Shown here in pieces: positions 16,891 to 26,276 of a stretch of DNA of 64,000 nucleotides. A program made the position numbers and the translations under genes. The stretch lies in assembly GCA_964204605.1 (NCBI GenBank), contig OZ123195.1:1984001-2048000 (forward strand), written 5' to 3'. Origin of the DNA: UBA961 sp014191195. GTDB lineage: Bacteria; Bacteroidota; Ignavibacteria; Kapaibacteriales; UBA961. Each line of letters begins with the position of its first letter. Positions within the stretch are counted from its first letter, which is position 1. The notes under the pieces were generated by a model that was not told the DNA's origin, ran no database searches, and saw only the letters and a program-made list of their open reading frames with translations.

Positions 16891-18279
16891 ATGAAAAAAA
16901 TAATACCATTACTTTGTTTGCTTTTATGCACACAATATTGCTTTGCACAAATTGATAAAGCTGCGAGATCAATTCTTAAGTTTTCTGCTTACAAGGATGA
17001 TAATGTAAAAGTTGATTCATTAATTGGTAATAAACAAAATAAATCAATTGTAAATGAACCCAAAGAAATAATCAAGCTTGGCCAAATATTGTTGGAACAA
17101 TCATTAAAAAGTAATGACTTTTTACTTCAGTCCTATGCATATAATATGATTGGCAATGGTTATCGCTTTTTAGGTAATAGCTCAAAGGGTTTACTCTACA
17201 ATCAAAAGTCTGTGGATTTAGCTGTAAAAAGTGGTAACCCCTCATTAATAGCATATTCAAAAAATCTAATGGGGCATATATACAAAGATCGTGAAGACTG
17301 GAAGGAAGCTCTTAAAATATATTCATCGGCTGTATATTATTCGAAAAAAGGAAACAACAAAAAAGTAATATGCTGGACAAGTATGAACCTAGGTGCTGTT
17401 TTTCTAAAAATAAACAAATTAGATTCTGCATTAATGTATTTGCAAAGCGCATATGAAACACAAGAAAATGATATTAATTTGGCATATATTCTTCTAAGTT
17501 TAGGAAGTGCTCATACCAAATTAGGCAACTTGAAATTAGGGAACACATACTGTGAAATGGCTATAGAGAACGCGAAAAAAGTCCAAATTGATCGTTACTT
17601 GATATTAGCGTATATAGCAATGTCAGAGAATTTATATGCCCTTAATCAAAATGATAGTTGCTTGGTTTATTCAAAAAAAGCAATTGAAAAAATAGGAAAT
17701 GGAAAATATTTTTATCTAAGCATAAATCCAGCAAAAATGATTGCTAGTATTTATGAAAATAGCAGCTGCGATAGCACTTTAAAATACGCTAAGATTTTTC
17801 AATTTGCCAATGATTCATTCTTTAGTAAAAAGGCAAATGAACAAGTGGAAATTATGTCGGCTGAGTTCGATTTGAGGCAAATGGAATTGGCAGCAGCAAA
17901 GGAAAAAGAAGCAGAAGATCAAAAGCAAAACATTCAGTTTGCCTTAATTGCCTTAGGTATTATTATACTTATCACGCTTTATTTAATCCTTAGTCGTAGT
18001 TTTATTACAAGCACACAGATGATAGAGTTTTTTGGTGTAATGGCCTTACTTATAGTCTTTGAATTTCTCAATTTATTACTAAACCCTCTTTTAGAAAATA
18101 TAACAAATCATACACCATTACTTATGTTGTTGGTGTTGGTTTGTATGGCCGCCATATTAATTCCGCTTCATCATAAATTAGAAAAATGGGCAACCAATAC
18201 ATTAATAAAAAAGAATAAGGAAGTGAGGTTGGCAAAAGCAAAAAAAACGATTATTACATTGGAAGAGGAAACAAACTAA
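16891..18279 (+). CDS. TPR-repeat protein with four C-terminal membrane helices
   Basis: 462 residues. A signal peptide (ending near CFAQ) is followed by about six TPR units (residues 60-320; for example SLIAYSKNLMGHIYKDREDWKEALKIY). A coiled-coil stretch rich in Ala/Glu (about 325-350) leads to membrane segments from FALIALGIIILITLYLILS to LLMLLVLVCMAAILIPL. The short basic tail LIKKNKEVRLAKAKK looks like the start of a LytTR or kinase linker, but no output domain follows. It may be a truncated sensor or one that signals through a partner. It lies between attC-like sites 2 and 3. Confidence 0.8.
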   Translation: MKKIIPLLCLLLCTQYCFAQIDKAARSILKFSAYKDDNVKVDSLIGNKQNKSIVNEPKEIIKLGQILLEQSLKSNDFLLQSYAYNMIGNGYRFLGNSSKGLLYNQKSVDLAVKSGNPSLIAYSKNLMGHIYKDREDWKEALKIYSSAVYYSKKGNNKKVICWTSMNLGAVFLKINKLDSALMYLQSAYETQENDINLAYILLSLGSAHTKLGNLKLGNTYCEMAIENAKKVQIDRYLILAYIAMSENLYALNQNDSCLVYSKKAIEKIGNGKYFYLSINPAKMIASIYENSSCDSTLKYAKIFQFANDSFFSKKANEQVEIMSAEFDLRQMELAAAKEKEAEDQKQNIQFALIALGIIILITLYLILSRSFITSTQMIEFFGVMALLIVFEFLNLLLNPLLENITNHTPLLMLLVLVCMAAILIPLHHKLEKWATNTLIKKNKEVRLAKAKKTIITLEEETN

Positions 18280-18298
18280 GGTGAAAATAACACAGCAT

Positions 18299-18395
18299 TG
18301 TAACACCGGTTTGGCAAAAGTGCCGGTTCGGTGCTCCGCATCAACAATTGAGGTGAAAATTGCCACCTTCGCCTTGCCAGAAAACTTTATCGGTA
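18299..18395 (+). repeat. attC-like site 3
   Basis: The left end TGTAACACCGGTTTGGCAAAAG matches sites 4 and 6. The right end AAAACTTTATCGG has TTT instead of GTT. 97 bp, 20 bases after the TPR gene stop. Confidence 0.65.
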
Positions 18396-18448
18396 ATGTT
18401 GCAGAACCCAAAACAGACAGACAAATCTTAAATTGACAGAGAAGAAAA

Positions 18449-19081
18449 ATGGATAAAAATAAACTATACAGTTTTGCATTTGGACTTGCTATTGCGACAC
18501 TAATTCTTGCTTTTCTTGAAGCAGTTGTTTCAACATACTTTGGATATGAAGACGAAAGTTTGACACTTTTTGGTTTTGGACTTGGAAGTTGGATAGAAGT
18601 TGTTTCAGCACTTGGTGTTGCGACAATGATAGTTCGTATAAGACAAAACGAAGAAAGCAAACGTGGGCAATTTGAGAAAACTGCTATGAAAATAACAGGA
18701 TTTTGCTTTTATATTTTAGCAGTATCATTAATTTTGACAGCATTTTACAATATTTACACAGGTCACAAACCGACAACTTCAATTTCAGGAATTATAATTT
18801 CTATTGCCTCAATTTTGTTTATGTATTTACTTTTTTACTATAAGCAAAAAGTAGGTAAAGAATTAAACTCTGAACCAATTCTTGCAGACGCAGAATGTAC
18901 GAAAGTTTGTATTTATATGTCTTTGGTTTTACTTGTATCAAGTGCCATTTATTATTTTACAAACTTTACTTATATTGATAGCATTGGGACAATTGGAATT
19001 GCATATTTATCGTACAAAGAAGGAAAAGAGTGCTTTGAAAATGTAAAACACGAAAAATATTGTGCTTGTGGAAACGACTAA
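18449..19081 (+). CDS. Membrane protein resembling cation diffusion facilitator/TMEM163-type transporters
   Basis: 210 residues with about six membrane helices. SWIEVVSALGVATMIVRIRQNEES recalls the second helix and following loop of small cation-transporter relatives of the CDF superfamily. The end KEGKECFENVKHEKYCACGND carries clustered cysteines and a histidine that may bind metal. The metal-site Asp/His pairs of true CDF proteins are not clear, so the assignment is tentative. It is a single gene between attC-like sites 3 and 4, about 54 bases after the right end of site 3. Confidence 0.65.
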   Translation: MDKNKLYSFAFGLAIATLILAFLEAVVSTYFGYEDESLTLFGFGLGSWIEVVSALGVATMIVRIRQNEESKRGQFEKTAMKITGFCFYILAVSLILTAFYNIYTGHKPTTSISGIIISIASILFMYLLFYYKQKVGKELNSEPILADAECTKVCIYMSLVLLVSSAIYYFTNFTYIDSIGTIGIAYLSYKEGKECFENVKHEKYCACGND

Positions 19082-19095
19082 AAAGAAAAAACTGT

Positions 19096-19230
19096 ACCTA
19101 ACACCGGTTTGGCAAAAGTGGACGGTTCAGGGGTTCGTATGACAGTTTTGTGGTTCAACAAACATTAGTTTTTCAAATCAAGTTTTGTGGTAAATTCCCG
19201 CCCTTCTTGTAGCTGCAAACCGTTATCGGC
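19096..19230 (+). repeat. attC-like site 4
   Basis: The left end CCTAACACCGGTTTGGCAAA and right end GCTGCAAACCGTTATCGG form the clearest inverted pair. Left GGTTTGGCA against right TGCAAACC leaves one extra G in the left arm. The interior from about 19157 to 19221 is nearly identical to that of site 8. 135 bp, 15 bases after the stop. Confidence 0.78.
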
Positions 19231-19301
19231 AAGCGTATATAAAATTATAAATTGAATTAAACTTTTGATAATAAAAGCAGGCTTACAATTAATCAATTAA
19301 A

Positions 19302-20480
19302 ATGAAAAATTCATTATTACAAATTCTCCTATTGTGTTGCATCAGCTATTCAACTTATGCACAATGGCAACAATCTGCAGGAACGGTTGGATTAAATATG
19401 CAGTCACTATTAACAAATGGTATCTACAATTTAGCAGGAGGAAAAACAGGAGCTTATCTTTCTACCGATAGTGCAGCGAATTATTCCTTATCAAATACCG
19501 GTAATGACAATGCTGGTCCAACAAGAGGTTTTACAAAGGATAACAATCTCACATATACTTGCACTAGCCAAGGTGCTTTTAGAAGCTCTGACAATGGAGC
19601 AACCTGGGTTTCTAAAAGTGTTGGATTAACCAATTTACTTGGAGGCGGAATTCTTAAGGTAGGTTCAAAATTGTTTTATGTAGGACCAACTGGTGTTTTT
19701 ATTTCCACAGACCAAGGAGATAATTGGAGTGCTTCTGGTTTATCAACAACAGATGTAAGATGCATTACAGCAATAAATGACACATTATTTGTTGGAACAA
19801 ATGGTGCTGGTATTTATAAAAGTATTGATTGGGGAGCTAACTGGGCTGCAGTAAATAATGGATTAGGAGCGTCCGTAAATTTTAGGGCTATTGAAAGCAA
19901 AGGGAATTCTTTATTTGCAGGAGGACCAATAGGAACTGGTGTGTATCGCTCTACAGATTTTGGAGCTAACTGGACTTTGTTAGCAGGAGGACTCGCATCT
20001 GGATCTTACAGAGGTTTTGCCAGCAATATACAATTAATTGTTGCGGGTTCATTTGGTGGTGGAGTTTTTTACTCAACAGATAATGGGAACAATTGGACAG
20101 CAATCAATACTGGTTTAACTGATTTGACTATTTTTGATTTAGAACTAAATGATAATTATATAATTGCTGCCACAAATACTCAAGGGGTATTTAGATTTCC
20201 TCTTTCTAACTTAAATATATCATCGCTTATTCACGATATTGATACTAAAAGTGTCATTTCTATTTTTCCAAATCCAACTGCTAACCACATAAATGTAAAA
20301 GTAGATTGTAAACTTATTGGAACGGCTTATACTATTTATGACCATCTAGGAAAAAGCGTTTTTTCGGGTATCATAATCAATGAAAATACATCTATAGAAA
20401 TGGGAAATTTACCTGTAGGTATTTATATGTTATGTGTTGGAGATAATAGGCAACATATATCTAAAATAATTAAACAATAA
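19302..20480 (+). CDS. Secreted BNR/sialidase-type propeller protein with T9SS sorting domain
   Basis: 392 residues. The signal peptide ends at STYAQ. Repeated Asp-box motifs STDSAANYSL, SSDNGATWVSKS, STDQGDNWSAS, SIDWGANWAAV, STDFGANWTLL and STDNGNNWTAI mark a six- to seven-bladed propeller. The C-terminal 75 residues (ISIFPNPTANHINVKV to GIYMLCVGDNRQHISKIIKQ) are a T9SS sorting domain almost like that of the next protein. No catalytic residues of a sialidase are evident, so a binding or structural role is likely. Confidence 0.88.
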   Translation: MKNSLLQILLLCCISYSTYAQWQQSAGTVGLNMQSLLTNGIYNLAGGKTGAYLSTDSAANYSLSNTGNDNAGPTRGFTKDNNLTYTCTSQGAFRSSDNGATWVSKSVGLTNLLGGGILKVGSKLFYVGPTGVFISTDQGDNWSASGLSTTDVRCITAINDTLFVGTNGAGIYKSIDWGANWAAVNNGLGASVNFRAIESKGNSLFAGGPIGTGVYRSTDFGANWTLLAGGLASGSYRGFASNIQLIVAGSFGGGVFYSTDNGNNWTAINTGLTDLTIFDLELNDNYIIAATNTQGVFRFPLSNLNISSLIHDIDTKSVISIFPNPTANHINVKVDCKLIGTAYTIYDHLGKSVFSGIIINENTSIEMGNLPVGIYMLCVGDNRQHISKIIKQ

Positions 20481-20485
20481 AATTA

Positions 20486-20552
20486 GTCCATAACAGCACC
20501 TAAAAGAAATTGGTGGTTCAGTGGTTACATTGAAAAGTCAAACGTATAACAC
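20486..20552 (+). repeat. Short, degenerate attC-like site 5
   Basis: GTCCATAACAGCACCTA at the left is repeated exactly at 21813-21829. TGGTGGTTCAGTGG resembles the interior of the other sites, and CAAACGTATAAC corresponds to the right end. It starts 6 bases after a stop codon and lacks a clear GTT. Confidence 0.45.
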
Positions 20553-20568
20553 AATGTTGAGAAATAAT

Positions 20569-21807
20569 ATGAAAAAATCTTCAAATTTAATTCTGCAAAT
20601 AATTTTCCTTTTTCTTTTTCAAATTCAGTGCATGGGGCAAAGTACTGAATGTGCTACTGATTACATTCATAATAACCTAATGCAAACCGATTCTGTGTAT
20701 CGGAAGCAAATACATCTCCTTGAATCTCAAGTTGAAGTTATTATTCAAAATAACGTGAATAGTAAATCAAAATCTACAATCTACTCCATCCCTGTTGTTG
20801 TTCATGTTATCCATTTAGGCGAGCCAATTGGAACAGGTTCCAATATTTCGGATATTCAAATTCAACAATCTATTGCAGGACTAAATAACCGATTTAGAAA
20901 TGTAAACGGTTTAGGGGTTGATGTTGAATTGGAATTTTGCCTTGCAAGTAAAGACCCAAACGGTAATTCAAGCAACGGCATTAATAGGGTTGATGGTTCA
21001 AATATTGCAAATTATTCAGCAAGTGGTATAACACCAAAGGGTAATCCTTGTAGCGGAGCAGTAGAAATTGCGATAAAAGACTTAAGCAGATGGCCTGTTT
21101 CTGACTATTATAATATTTGGGTAGTTAGCAAAATATGTAATGGTTCATTCGTTGGATATGCCTCATATCCAGTTGGTGGACTTTATGATGGATTAGTTAT
21201 TGTTTCTACTTCTATGACAAGTACCAGTGGAACATTACCTCATGAAGTTGGTCATGGTTTTTTTCTTTATCATACCTTCAATGGTGATGGTGGTAATGTT
21301 TCTTGTCCAGTAGATACTAATTGTATTATCAATGGAGATCGTGTTTGCGATACGCCACCTCATAAACAAGGAGATTGCAGTACATCTAATCCATGTACTT
21401 TGGCTGGTGTATGGGATAATAGCCGGTATAATTATATGTCTTATTGTCCATTAGTAAACAGATTTACGCAAGGACAGAAAGATAGAATTAGGGCTATATC
21501 CATTATTGCACCCAGAGCAAGTTTGCTTTCTTCAGTAGGTTGTGGTACAGTAGGCATTAATGAAATAAGTAGTAATGATATATTTTCTGTATTCCCGAAT
21601 CCCGCTCAAAGTGTAATCAATGTAAGATCAGATATAAAGCTTATAGGCTCAACTTATATGGTTTATGACAATACAGGCAAATCAGTTTTAACAGGGAAAA
21701 TAACTTCTGAAGATACAATCATTGAATTAGGAAAATTATCTAGAGGTGTTTATATGTTCAGTTTGGGAGAGAATTTGAAGCAATCATTTACAGTAATAAA
21801 AGAATAA
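20569..21807 (+). CDS. M43 (pappalysin-like) metalloprotease with T9SS sorting domain
   Basis: About 412 residues from MKKSSNLILQ; earlier in-frame starts at 20521 and 20554 are less likely because they precede the hydrophobic signal segment. The zinc motif HEVGHGFFLYH fits HExxHxxGxxH-type metzincins except for Leu in place of Gly. The Met-turn region reads NYMSYCPLVNRFTQGQKDRIR. The surrounding VVVHVIHLGE and RFRNVNGLG are typical of the M43B family. The C terminus (VFPNPAQSVINV onward) is a T9SS sorting domain. It is an exported protease, with a targeted role unknown. Confidence 0.9.
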   Translation: MKKSSNLILQIIFLFLFQIQCMGQSTECATDYIHNNLMQTDSVYRKQIHLLESQVEVIIQNNVNSKSKSTIYSIPVVVHVIHLGEPIGTGSNISDIQIQQSIAGLNNRFRNVNGLGVDVELEFCLASKDPNGNSSNGINRVDGSNIANYSASGITPKGNPCSGAVEIAIKDLSRWPVSDYYNIWVVSKICNGSFVGYASYPVGGLYDGLVIVSTSMTSTSGTLPHEVGHGFFLYHTFNGDGGNVSCPVDTNCIINGDRVCDTPPHKQGDCSTSNPCTLAGVWDNSRYNYMSYCPLVNRFTQGQKDRIRAISIIAPRASLLSSVGCGTVGINEISSNDIFSVFPNPAQSVINVRSDIKLIGSTYMVYDNTGKSVLTGKITSEDTIIELGKLSRGVYMFSLGENLKQSFTVIKE

Positions 21808-21958
21808 AATCGGTCCATAACAGCACCTACGGAAAAGAGATTTTCAGTATTTGTATAAACAGAAAGTAATCTAATGACAGGACACATCGGACTCACCGCC
21901 ATCGCACGAGGGACAGTGCAAACTTGAGATGACAGACCTTCGACCAGAGAATAACACC

Positions 21959-22093
21959 AATAACACCGGTTTGGCAAAAGTGGACGGTTCAGGGGTTCGT
22001 ATGACAATTTTTCGTAAATTTGAAGTGTGGTTTCCGCATCAATATTTGTGGTGAAAATCGCTAACTTCGACACGCTGCGAAAACATTATCGGT
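21959..22093 (+). repeat. attC-like site 6
   Basis: The left end AATAACACCGGTTTGGCAAA is directly preceded by a second ATAACACC. The right end GCGAAAACATTATCGG has ATT for GTT. 135 bp, interior like sites 4 and 12. A left half-site (GTCCATAACAGCACCTA) precedes it at 21813, so the gene is followed by one and a half sites. Confidence 0.7.
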
Positions 22094-22132
22094 AAGTTTG
22101 CGATGAATTAAAAAATTAAAATTATATAAGAA

Positions 22133-22603
22133 ATGAAAAAAATAATTGCCCTAATTATATTTGGCTGTTCAATAATATCGATACAAGCACAACAAACAAC
22201 TGCTTCAGCAGGTGGTGATGCTTCAGGAATCGGAGGAACATTTTCATATAGCATCGGACAAGTTGTTTATACCTATAATTATGGTACAGATGTAATAGTG
22301 GCACAAGGTGTTCAACAACCTTTCGAAATCTCAATATTAGGTTTGGATAACTATCAAATAAATCTGGTTATGCAAACTTATCCCAATCCAACGAAAGATT
22401 ATTTGGTGCTAAATGTACATGCTCTTGATTTGTCAAATATGATATTTCAACTTTATGATGTAAACGGAAGGCTAATTGAAACAAGAACTATGTTTAGCCC
22501 AATAGAAACCATCTGTATGATGAATTTACCAAGTTCTGTGTATGTGTTAAAAGTAACAAATAACAATAAAGAAGTAAAGTCATTTAAAATCATTAAAAAC
22601 TAA
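22133..22603 (+). CDS. Small secreted protein with T9SS sorting domain
   Basis: 156 residues. The signal peptide ends near IQAQ. A short region (ASAGGDASGIGGTFSYSIGQVVYTYNYG...QGVQQPFEI) is common in Bacteroidota proteins that carry little besides the sorting domain. Residues about 82-156 (MQTYPNPTKDYLVLNV to SVYVLKVTNNNKEVKSFKIIKN) are that domain. Function unknown. It forms a pair with the next gene inside one cassette interval. Confidence 0.82.
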   Translation: MKKIIALIIFGCSIISIQAQQTTASAGGDASGIGGTFSYSIGQVVYTYNYGTDVIVAQGVQQPFEISILGLDNYQINLVMQTYPNPTKDYLVLNVHALDLSNMIFQLYDVNGRLIETRTMFSPIETICMMNLPSSVYVLKVTNNNKEVKSFKIIKN

Positions 22604-22653
22604 AAAACATGAAATTGAAGATTCACGAAAACCACATCAGAAAAATCATATTT

Positions 22654-23526
22654 ATGAGTACAAAGATGTATTCAATAATAGTAGGGATTTTATTAACAGC
22701 AAGCGTATTCGCACAAGTGCCACAAAAAATGAGTTATCAGGCCATTGTGCGTAACAGTAGCAATGCATTAATAATATCAACTCCGATAGGAATAAAAATA
22801 AGTGTAATTCAAGGTAGTGTAAATGGTGCAATAACGTATAGCGAAACACAATTCCAAAACACTAATATAAACGGTTTGGTAAGTTTAGAAATAGGAACGG
22901 GAACTCCAGTAATAGGTACATTTTCGAATATTAATTGGGCAAATGGACCCTATTTTATTAAATCAGAAATTGATCCAAACGGAAGCACAAATTACTCCGT
23001 GCAAGGTACAACAGAATTAATTAGTGTTCCCTATGCATTGTATAGCGGAAACACACAAGTTAGTGGCTTTACTCACTATATTGGAGAAACATTTAATGGG
23101 GGTATAATTTATTATTTATATAAAGGAAGTGATGGATTAGAACATGGTCTAATAGTTTCAACTACAGAAACCTTAGCTCAATGGCAAAGCCCCTCAAGTT
23201 TAGTTAATGCAAACCGAAGCTGGGATGGTGCTTATAACACTTCTTTAATGACATTAAGCCCTGCTGCAAATTACATTGCAACACTAGGTCCTAATTGGTA
23301 TTTGCCTAGTCTTGATGAATTAATATTATTACATCATAGTCGCTTCCAAGTAAATAAAGCATTGTTTACTAATAGCCAAACTTTATTATCATTGTCGCTC
23401 TATTACTATAGTAGCACCGAGTACTCCAATACCGAAGCTTTTGGATTCGATTTTATGACTGGTTATTCAACAAATATTCCAAAGTCTTCTCTAAATTATG
23501 GTGTTCGTGGCGTTAAATCATTTTAG
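22654..23526 (+). CDS. Secreted DUF1566/FISUMP-like protein
   Basis: About 290 residues from MSTKMYSIIVG; a start at 22609 is possible. The N-terminal half reads KMSYQAIVRNSSNALI, then GLVSLEIGTGTPVIGTFSNINWANGPYFIKSEIDPNG and TELISVPYALYSG, a common module of Bacteroidota surface proteins. The C-terminal half has GGIIYYLYKGSDGLEHGLIVS, NWYLPSLDELILLHHSR and YYSSTEYSNTEAFGFDF, the DUF1566-type fold. No catalytic motif is visible. Confidence 0.8.
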   Translation: MSTKMYSIIVGILLTASVFAQVPQKMSYQAIVRNSSNALIISTPIGIKISVIQGSVNGAITYSETQFQNTNINGLVSLEIGTGTPVIGTFSNINWANGPYFIKSEIDPNGSTNYSVQGTTELISVPYALYSGNTQVSGFTHYIGETFNGGIIYYLYKGSDGLEHGLIVSTTETLAQWQSPSSLVNANRSWDGAYNTSLMTLSPAANYIATLGPNWYLPSLDELILLHHSRFQVNKALFTNSQTLLSLSLYYYSSTEYSNTEAFGFDFMTGYSTNIPKSSLNYGVRGVKSF

Positions 23527-23576
23527 TTTATCCGCAGTAATCTAACAATACATATAAGATATACCTACAATACCGA

Positions 23577-23676
23577 ATCACTAAAACGGGTTTGGCAAAA
23601 GTGGTGGTTCAGATCTCCGCATCAATATTTATGGTGAAAATCGGAACCTTCTTATAACTACAAACCGTTATTGATG
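23577..23676 (+). repeat. attC-like site 7
   Basis: The left end ATCACTAAAACGGGTTTGGC and right end ACTACAAACCGTTATTGAT are inverted. The outer ATCA/TGAT match extends the arm. Short class, 100 bp, 51 bases after the stop. Confidence 0.72.
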
Positions 23677-23785
23677 TGGCAAGTATAACAAAGCAAGCAA
23701 TAACATAAACACACTCATCAATTTTCATGATAGATAAACTGATCATGGGTAATGTCAACAAAGTTTTTCCATTATCAACAATACT

Positions 23786-24853
23786 ATGAATACATTACTA
23801 TCAATAATAGCAATAATTACCGCAACCATTTTTTCTCTTACGATTTCTTCTTGCACAAAACACGATGACCACAATATAGGTCATGATGGCCATTCAATAC
23901 TAAACATTAACTACCCTGCCGCTTATGTTGTAAATGGAAGCTCAAATAATGTGTCGGTAATTAAACTTTCTGATAATACCGTTTCTGAAACCATTGGCTT
24001 AAATGGTGCAACATTTCCACACCATATTTATATCAATCCAGCAAAAACCAAGTTAGCTGTTGCTATAACTGCAACTGACCTAAGTGGTGGTCACGCTGGT
24101 CATGCCGGTACAAAACCCGGTTTGAAAGTTCAGATTATAGATGCTGTTACTGGTATGATTGATAAGGAAATTGCTTTAGCAAAAATGCCCCATAATGCTA
24201 TTTTTAATACTATTGGAACAGAACTTTGGATTGGGCAAATGGATACCATTCAAAGTCAGGTTCTAGTGTATAACACTTCCGATTGGACATTAAAAAATAC
24301 CATTAATGTCGGCAAAGGATTATCAGAAGTTACCTTTTCTAACGATGGTTCTATGGCTTTTGCATGTAATACAATGGATGGAACAGTTACGTTAATTGAT
24401 GCTAATACGAAAATGATGCTTACCGCACTTACAGTTGGTGCAGACCCCGTTGGTGCATGGAGTGCAAGCAATAACAATATGTATGTAGATAATGAAGCGA
24501 GCCAAACTATATCAGAAATCTCTGTATCAAATATGAAAGTTATCAGATCCATAAATTTAGGATTTAAACCTGGTTATGTGGCCTATCATACCCCAAGCGG
24601 TGAATTGTGGGTTTCCGATGCAACGAATGGAAAAGTCGTGTATTATACGTTAATAAGTGGCATTTGGACTATTCAAGGTACTATAATAACTGGTACTGAT
24701 GCCCACGCAATAACATTTAATAGCAATGGAAAAAAGGCATTCGTTACTAATCAAGGTGCAAGAAGCGTTTCTGTGATTGATGTGGCTTCACATATCGTTA
24801 CCCAAACCATTATTGTAGGAACAAAACCTAACGGAATCGTCGTAAAAGAATAA
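23786..24853 (+). CDS. YncE-like seven-bladed propeller lipoprotein
   Basis: 355 residues. The signal peptide has a lipobox (ISSC, Cys23) followed by a His-rich stretch (HDDHNIGHDGH). Repeated blades contain AYVVNGSSNNVSVIKLSDNTV, AFACNTMDGTVTLIDANTKM and AFVTNQGARSVSVIDVASHIV, the YVTN/YncE pattern. A second His-rich loop is GGHAGHAGTKPG. The His clusters suggest metal binding, but this is inference. It is a single gene between attC-like sites 7 and 8. Confidence 0.87.
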   Translation: MNTLLSIIAIITATIFSLTISSCTKHDDHNIGHDGHSILNINYPAAYVVNGSSNNVSVIKLSDNTVSETIGLNGATFPHHIYINPAKTKLAVAITATDLSGGHAGHAGTKPGLKVQIIDAVTGMIDKEIALAKMPHNAIFNTIGTELWIGQMDTIQSQVLVYNTSDWTLKNTINVGKGLSEVTFSNDGSMAFACNTMDGTVTLIDANTKMMLTALTVGADPVGAWSASNNNMYVDNEASQTISEISVSNMKVIRSINLGFKPGYVAYHTPSGELWVSDATNGKVVYYTLISGIWTIQGTIITGTDAHAITFNSNGKKAFVTNQGARSVSVIDVASHIVTQTIIVGTKPNGIVVKE

Positions 24854-24897
24854 AATAGTTACTAAATAAGTATTAGAAAATCGAATTATTGTCATAA

Positions 24898-25043
24898 TCG
24901 CTAACAGCACTAAACAGCTCCTACAAAAAAGGCGGGGTTTCTTGTTCCAAAGACAGTTTTGTATTTAATCAAACATTAGTTTTTCAAATCAAGTTTTGTG
25001 GTAAAAGTCCCGCCCTTCGGGTAGCTGCAAACCATTATCTGCA
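24898..25043 (+). repeat. attC-like site 8
   Basis: The left end CGCTAACAGCACTAAACAGC and right end GCTGCAAACCATTATCTGC mark this site, with ATT for GTT. The left L-arm differs from the others, but the right 65 bp are nearly the same as site 4. 146 bp, 44 bases after the stop. Confidence 0.65.
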
Positions 25044-25166
25044 ATCACTAAAGGTAATGTTGATATAGTAGAAAGTGACAAATACTACACTTGCAATAAA
25101 ATACAATAATCAAAATGCTTCTGAAACGTAAATAAAATTGTTAAAAATTGAAAGGGGTTAAAAGAT

Positions 25167-25592
25167 ATGAAAATTATAGTAAAACATTTACTTAAGGCCT
25201 TCAACTTAACAACTGATTTAGTAGATGCTATGACCGATAATGACTTAAAATTAAAGTTAAAGGGTCTGCCATCAAATAATATCGGGGAGCAACTTTGGTG
25301 TGTAATAGGAGCTAGAGAAAGTTACCTAAATGCAATTATTAAAGAAGGTTGGATGGGTTTTTCCTGCTCACTTAATGATACAACATCAAAGATAAGCGTT
25401 TTGGAATGCCTTAAGAAAAGTGCTGAGGATAGCTTGGATTATTTAAATAGTTGTGAATTAAATGAAAAACAGGTTGAATTACTTTTAGCTTTGTTGGAGC
25501 ATGAGATCCAGCATCATGGTCAATTAATTCGATACTTCTATGGTAACAAACTAAGTTTTCCTAAAAGTTGGAATGAGAGATATACAGTTTAA
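25167..25592 (+). CDS. DinB-like four-helix protein
   Basis: 141 residues. HLLKAFNLTTDLVDAM at the start, NNIGEQLWCVIGARESYLNAI in the middle and ALLEHEIQHHGQLIRYFYGNKLSFPKSWNERY at the end match small DinB-type proteins. In these, histidines on a four-helix bundle bind a metal (here His in EHEIQHH). Substrates are typically thiols, but none is known here. It is the first gene after attC-like site 8, and no clear site follows it. Confidence 0.82.
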   Translation: MKIIVKHLLKAFNLTTDLVDAMTDNDLKLKLKGLPSNNIGEQLWCVIGARESYLNAIIKEGWMGFSCSLNDTTSKISVLECLKKSAEDSLDYLNSCELNEKQVELLLALLEHEIQHHGQLIRYFYGNKLSFPKSWNERYTV

Positions 25593-26084
25593 TTATCAAA
25601 TATAGAGAAATGATATTTTTAAAGAACAATTGTATCCGATCATCTCACTGCAGATACAGAAAACAGAAAAATCATATTCAAGGGAATCGAGCAGTCTTAT
25701 TATGAAGGATATGAGAAGGTGGAGTGAGGGGAGGATGGGAAGTATTTTTTCATCGCCTTTTGAGAGGGGATATCAAAGTAGGTAAGATATATTATTGATT
25801 GGACATTCAAGTTCAGGATGAAGGGAAATCGATAGAATTTTAAGTATGAGAAATGTACATTATATGCTCTCCTTTTGTGATGATGAGTAGAAATATTATG
25901 TACTTTCGTAAAAAGAAAAAAAACTTCTTAAGTACATCATTTACATGGGTGGTTATTACGGTGTATCACGAGTAAAAGTAAGTAGCTGTGAATAGAGAAG
26001 AACAACCTTACAAAGAACCACAAATCATTTGCACATTTGGATTAAAAAACTAAACCACTCATATTCGAGGGGTTAATAAAAGAA
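25593..26084. other. Noncoding stretch without recognised features
   Basis: About 490 bases with no ORF, RNA, attC-like site or repeat that I could support. It probably contains decayed sequence between the DinB-like gene and the KilA-N fragment. Confidence 0.5.
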
Positions 26085-26276
26085 TTGAATACGGCTAAAA
26101 ATGAAATAATTATTGTAAGAGGAATCCCGATTACCACCTTTAAGCGTAGTAATGAGGATTACATTTCGCTTACAGACATGGCTAATTCTAAAGATGGTAC
26201 AAGCAGAGCTGCTGATGTCATAAAGAACATGCATGGTGTTGTGTTATGGAAATGCTTTTACACCACCCCGCCCTAA
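26085..26276 (+). pseudogene. Truncated KilA-N domain gene
   Basis: About 60 residues: IIIVRGIPITTFKRSNEDYISLTDMANSK and RAADVIKN match the start of a KilA-N DNA-binding domain. The expected continuation after VIKN is replaced by MHGVVLWKCF, the end of the DUF559 gene tail that runs into a REP unit. No ATG is in frame; a TTG at 26085 would be the start. It is a relic joined to a repeat. Confidence 0.75.
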
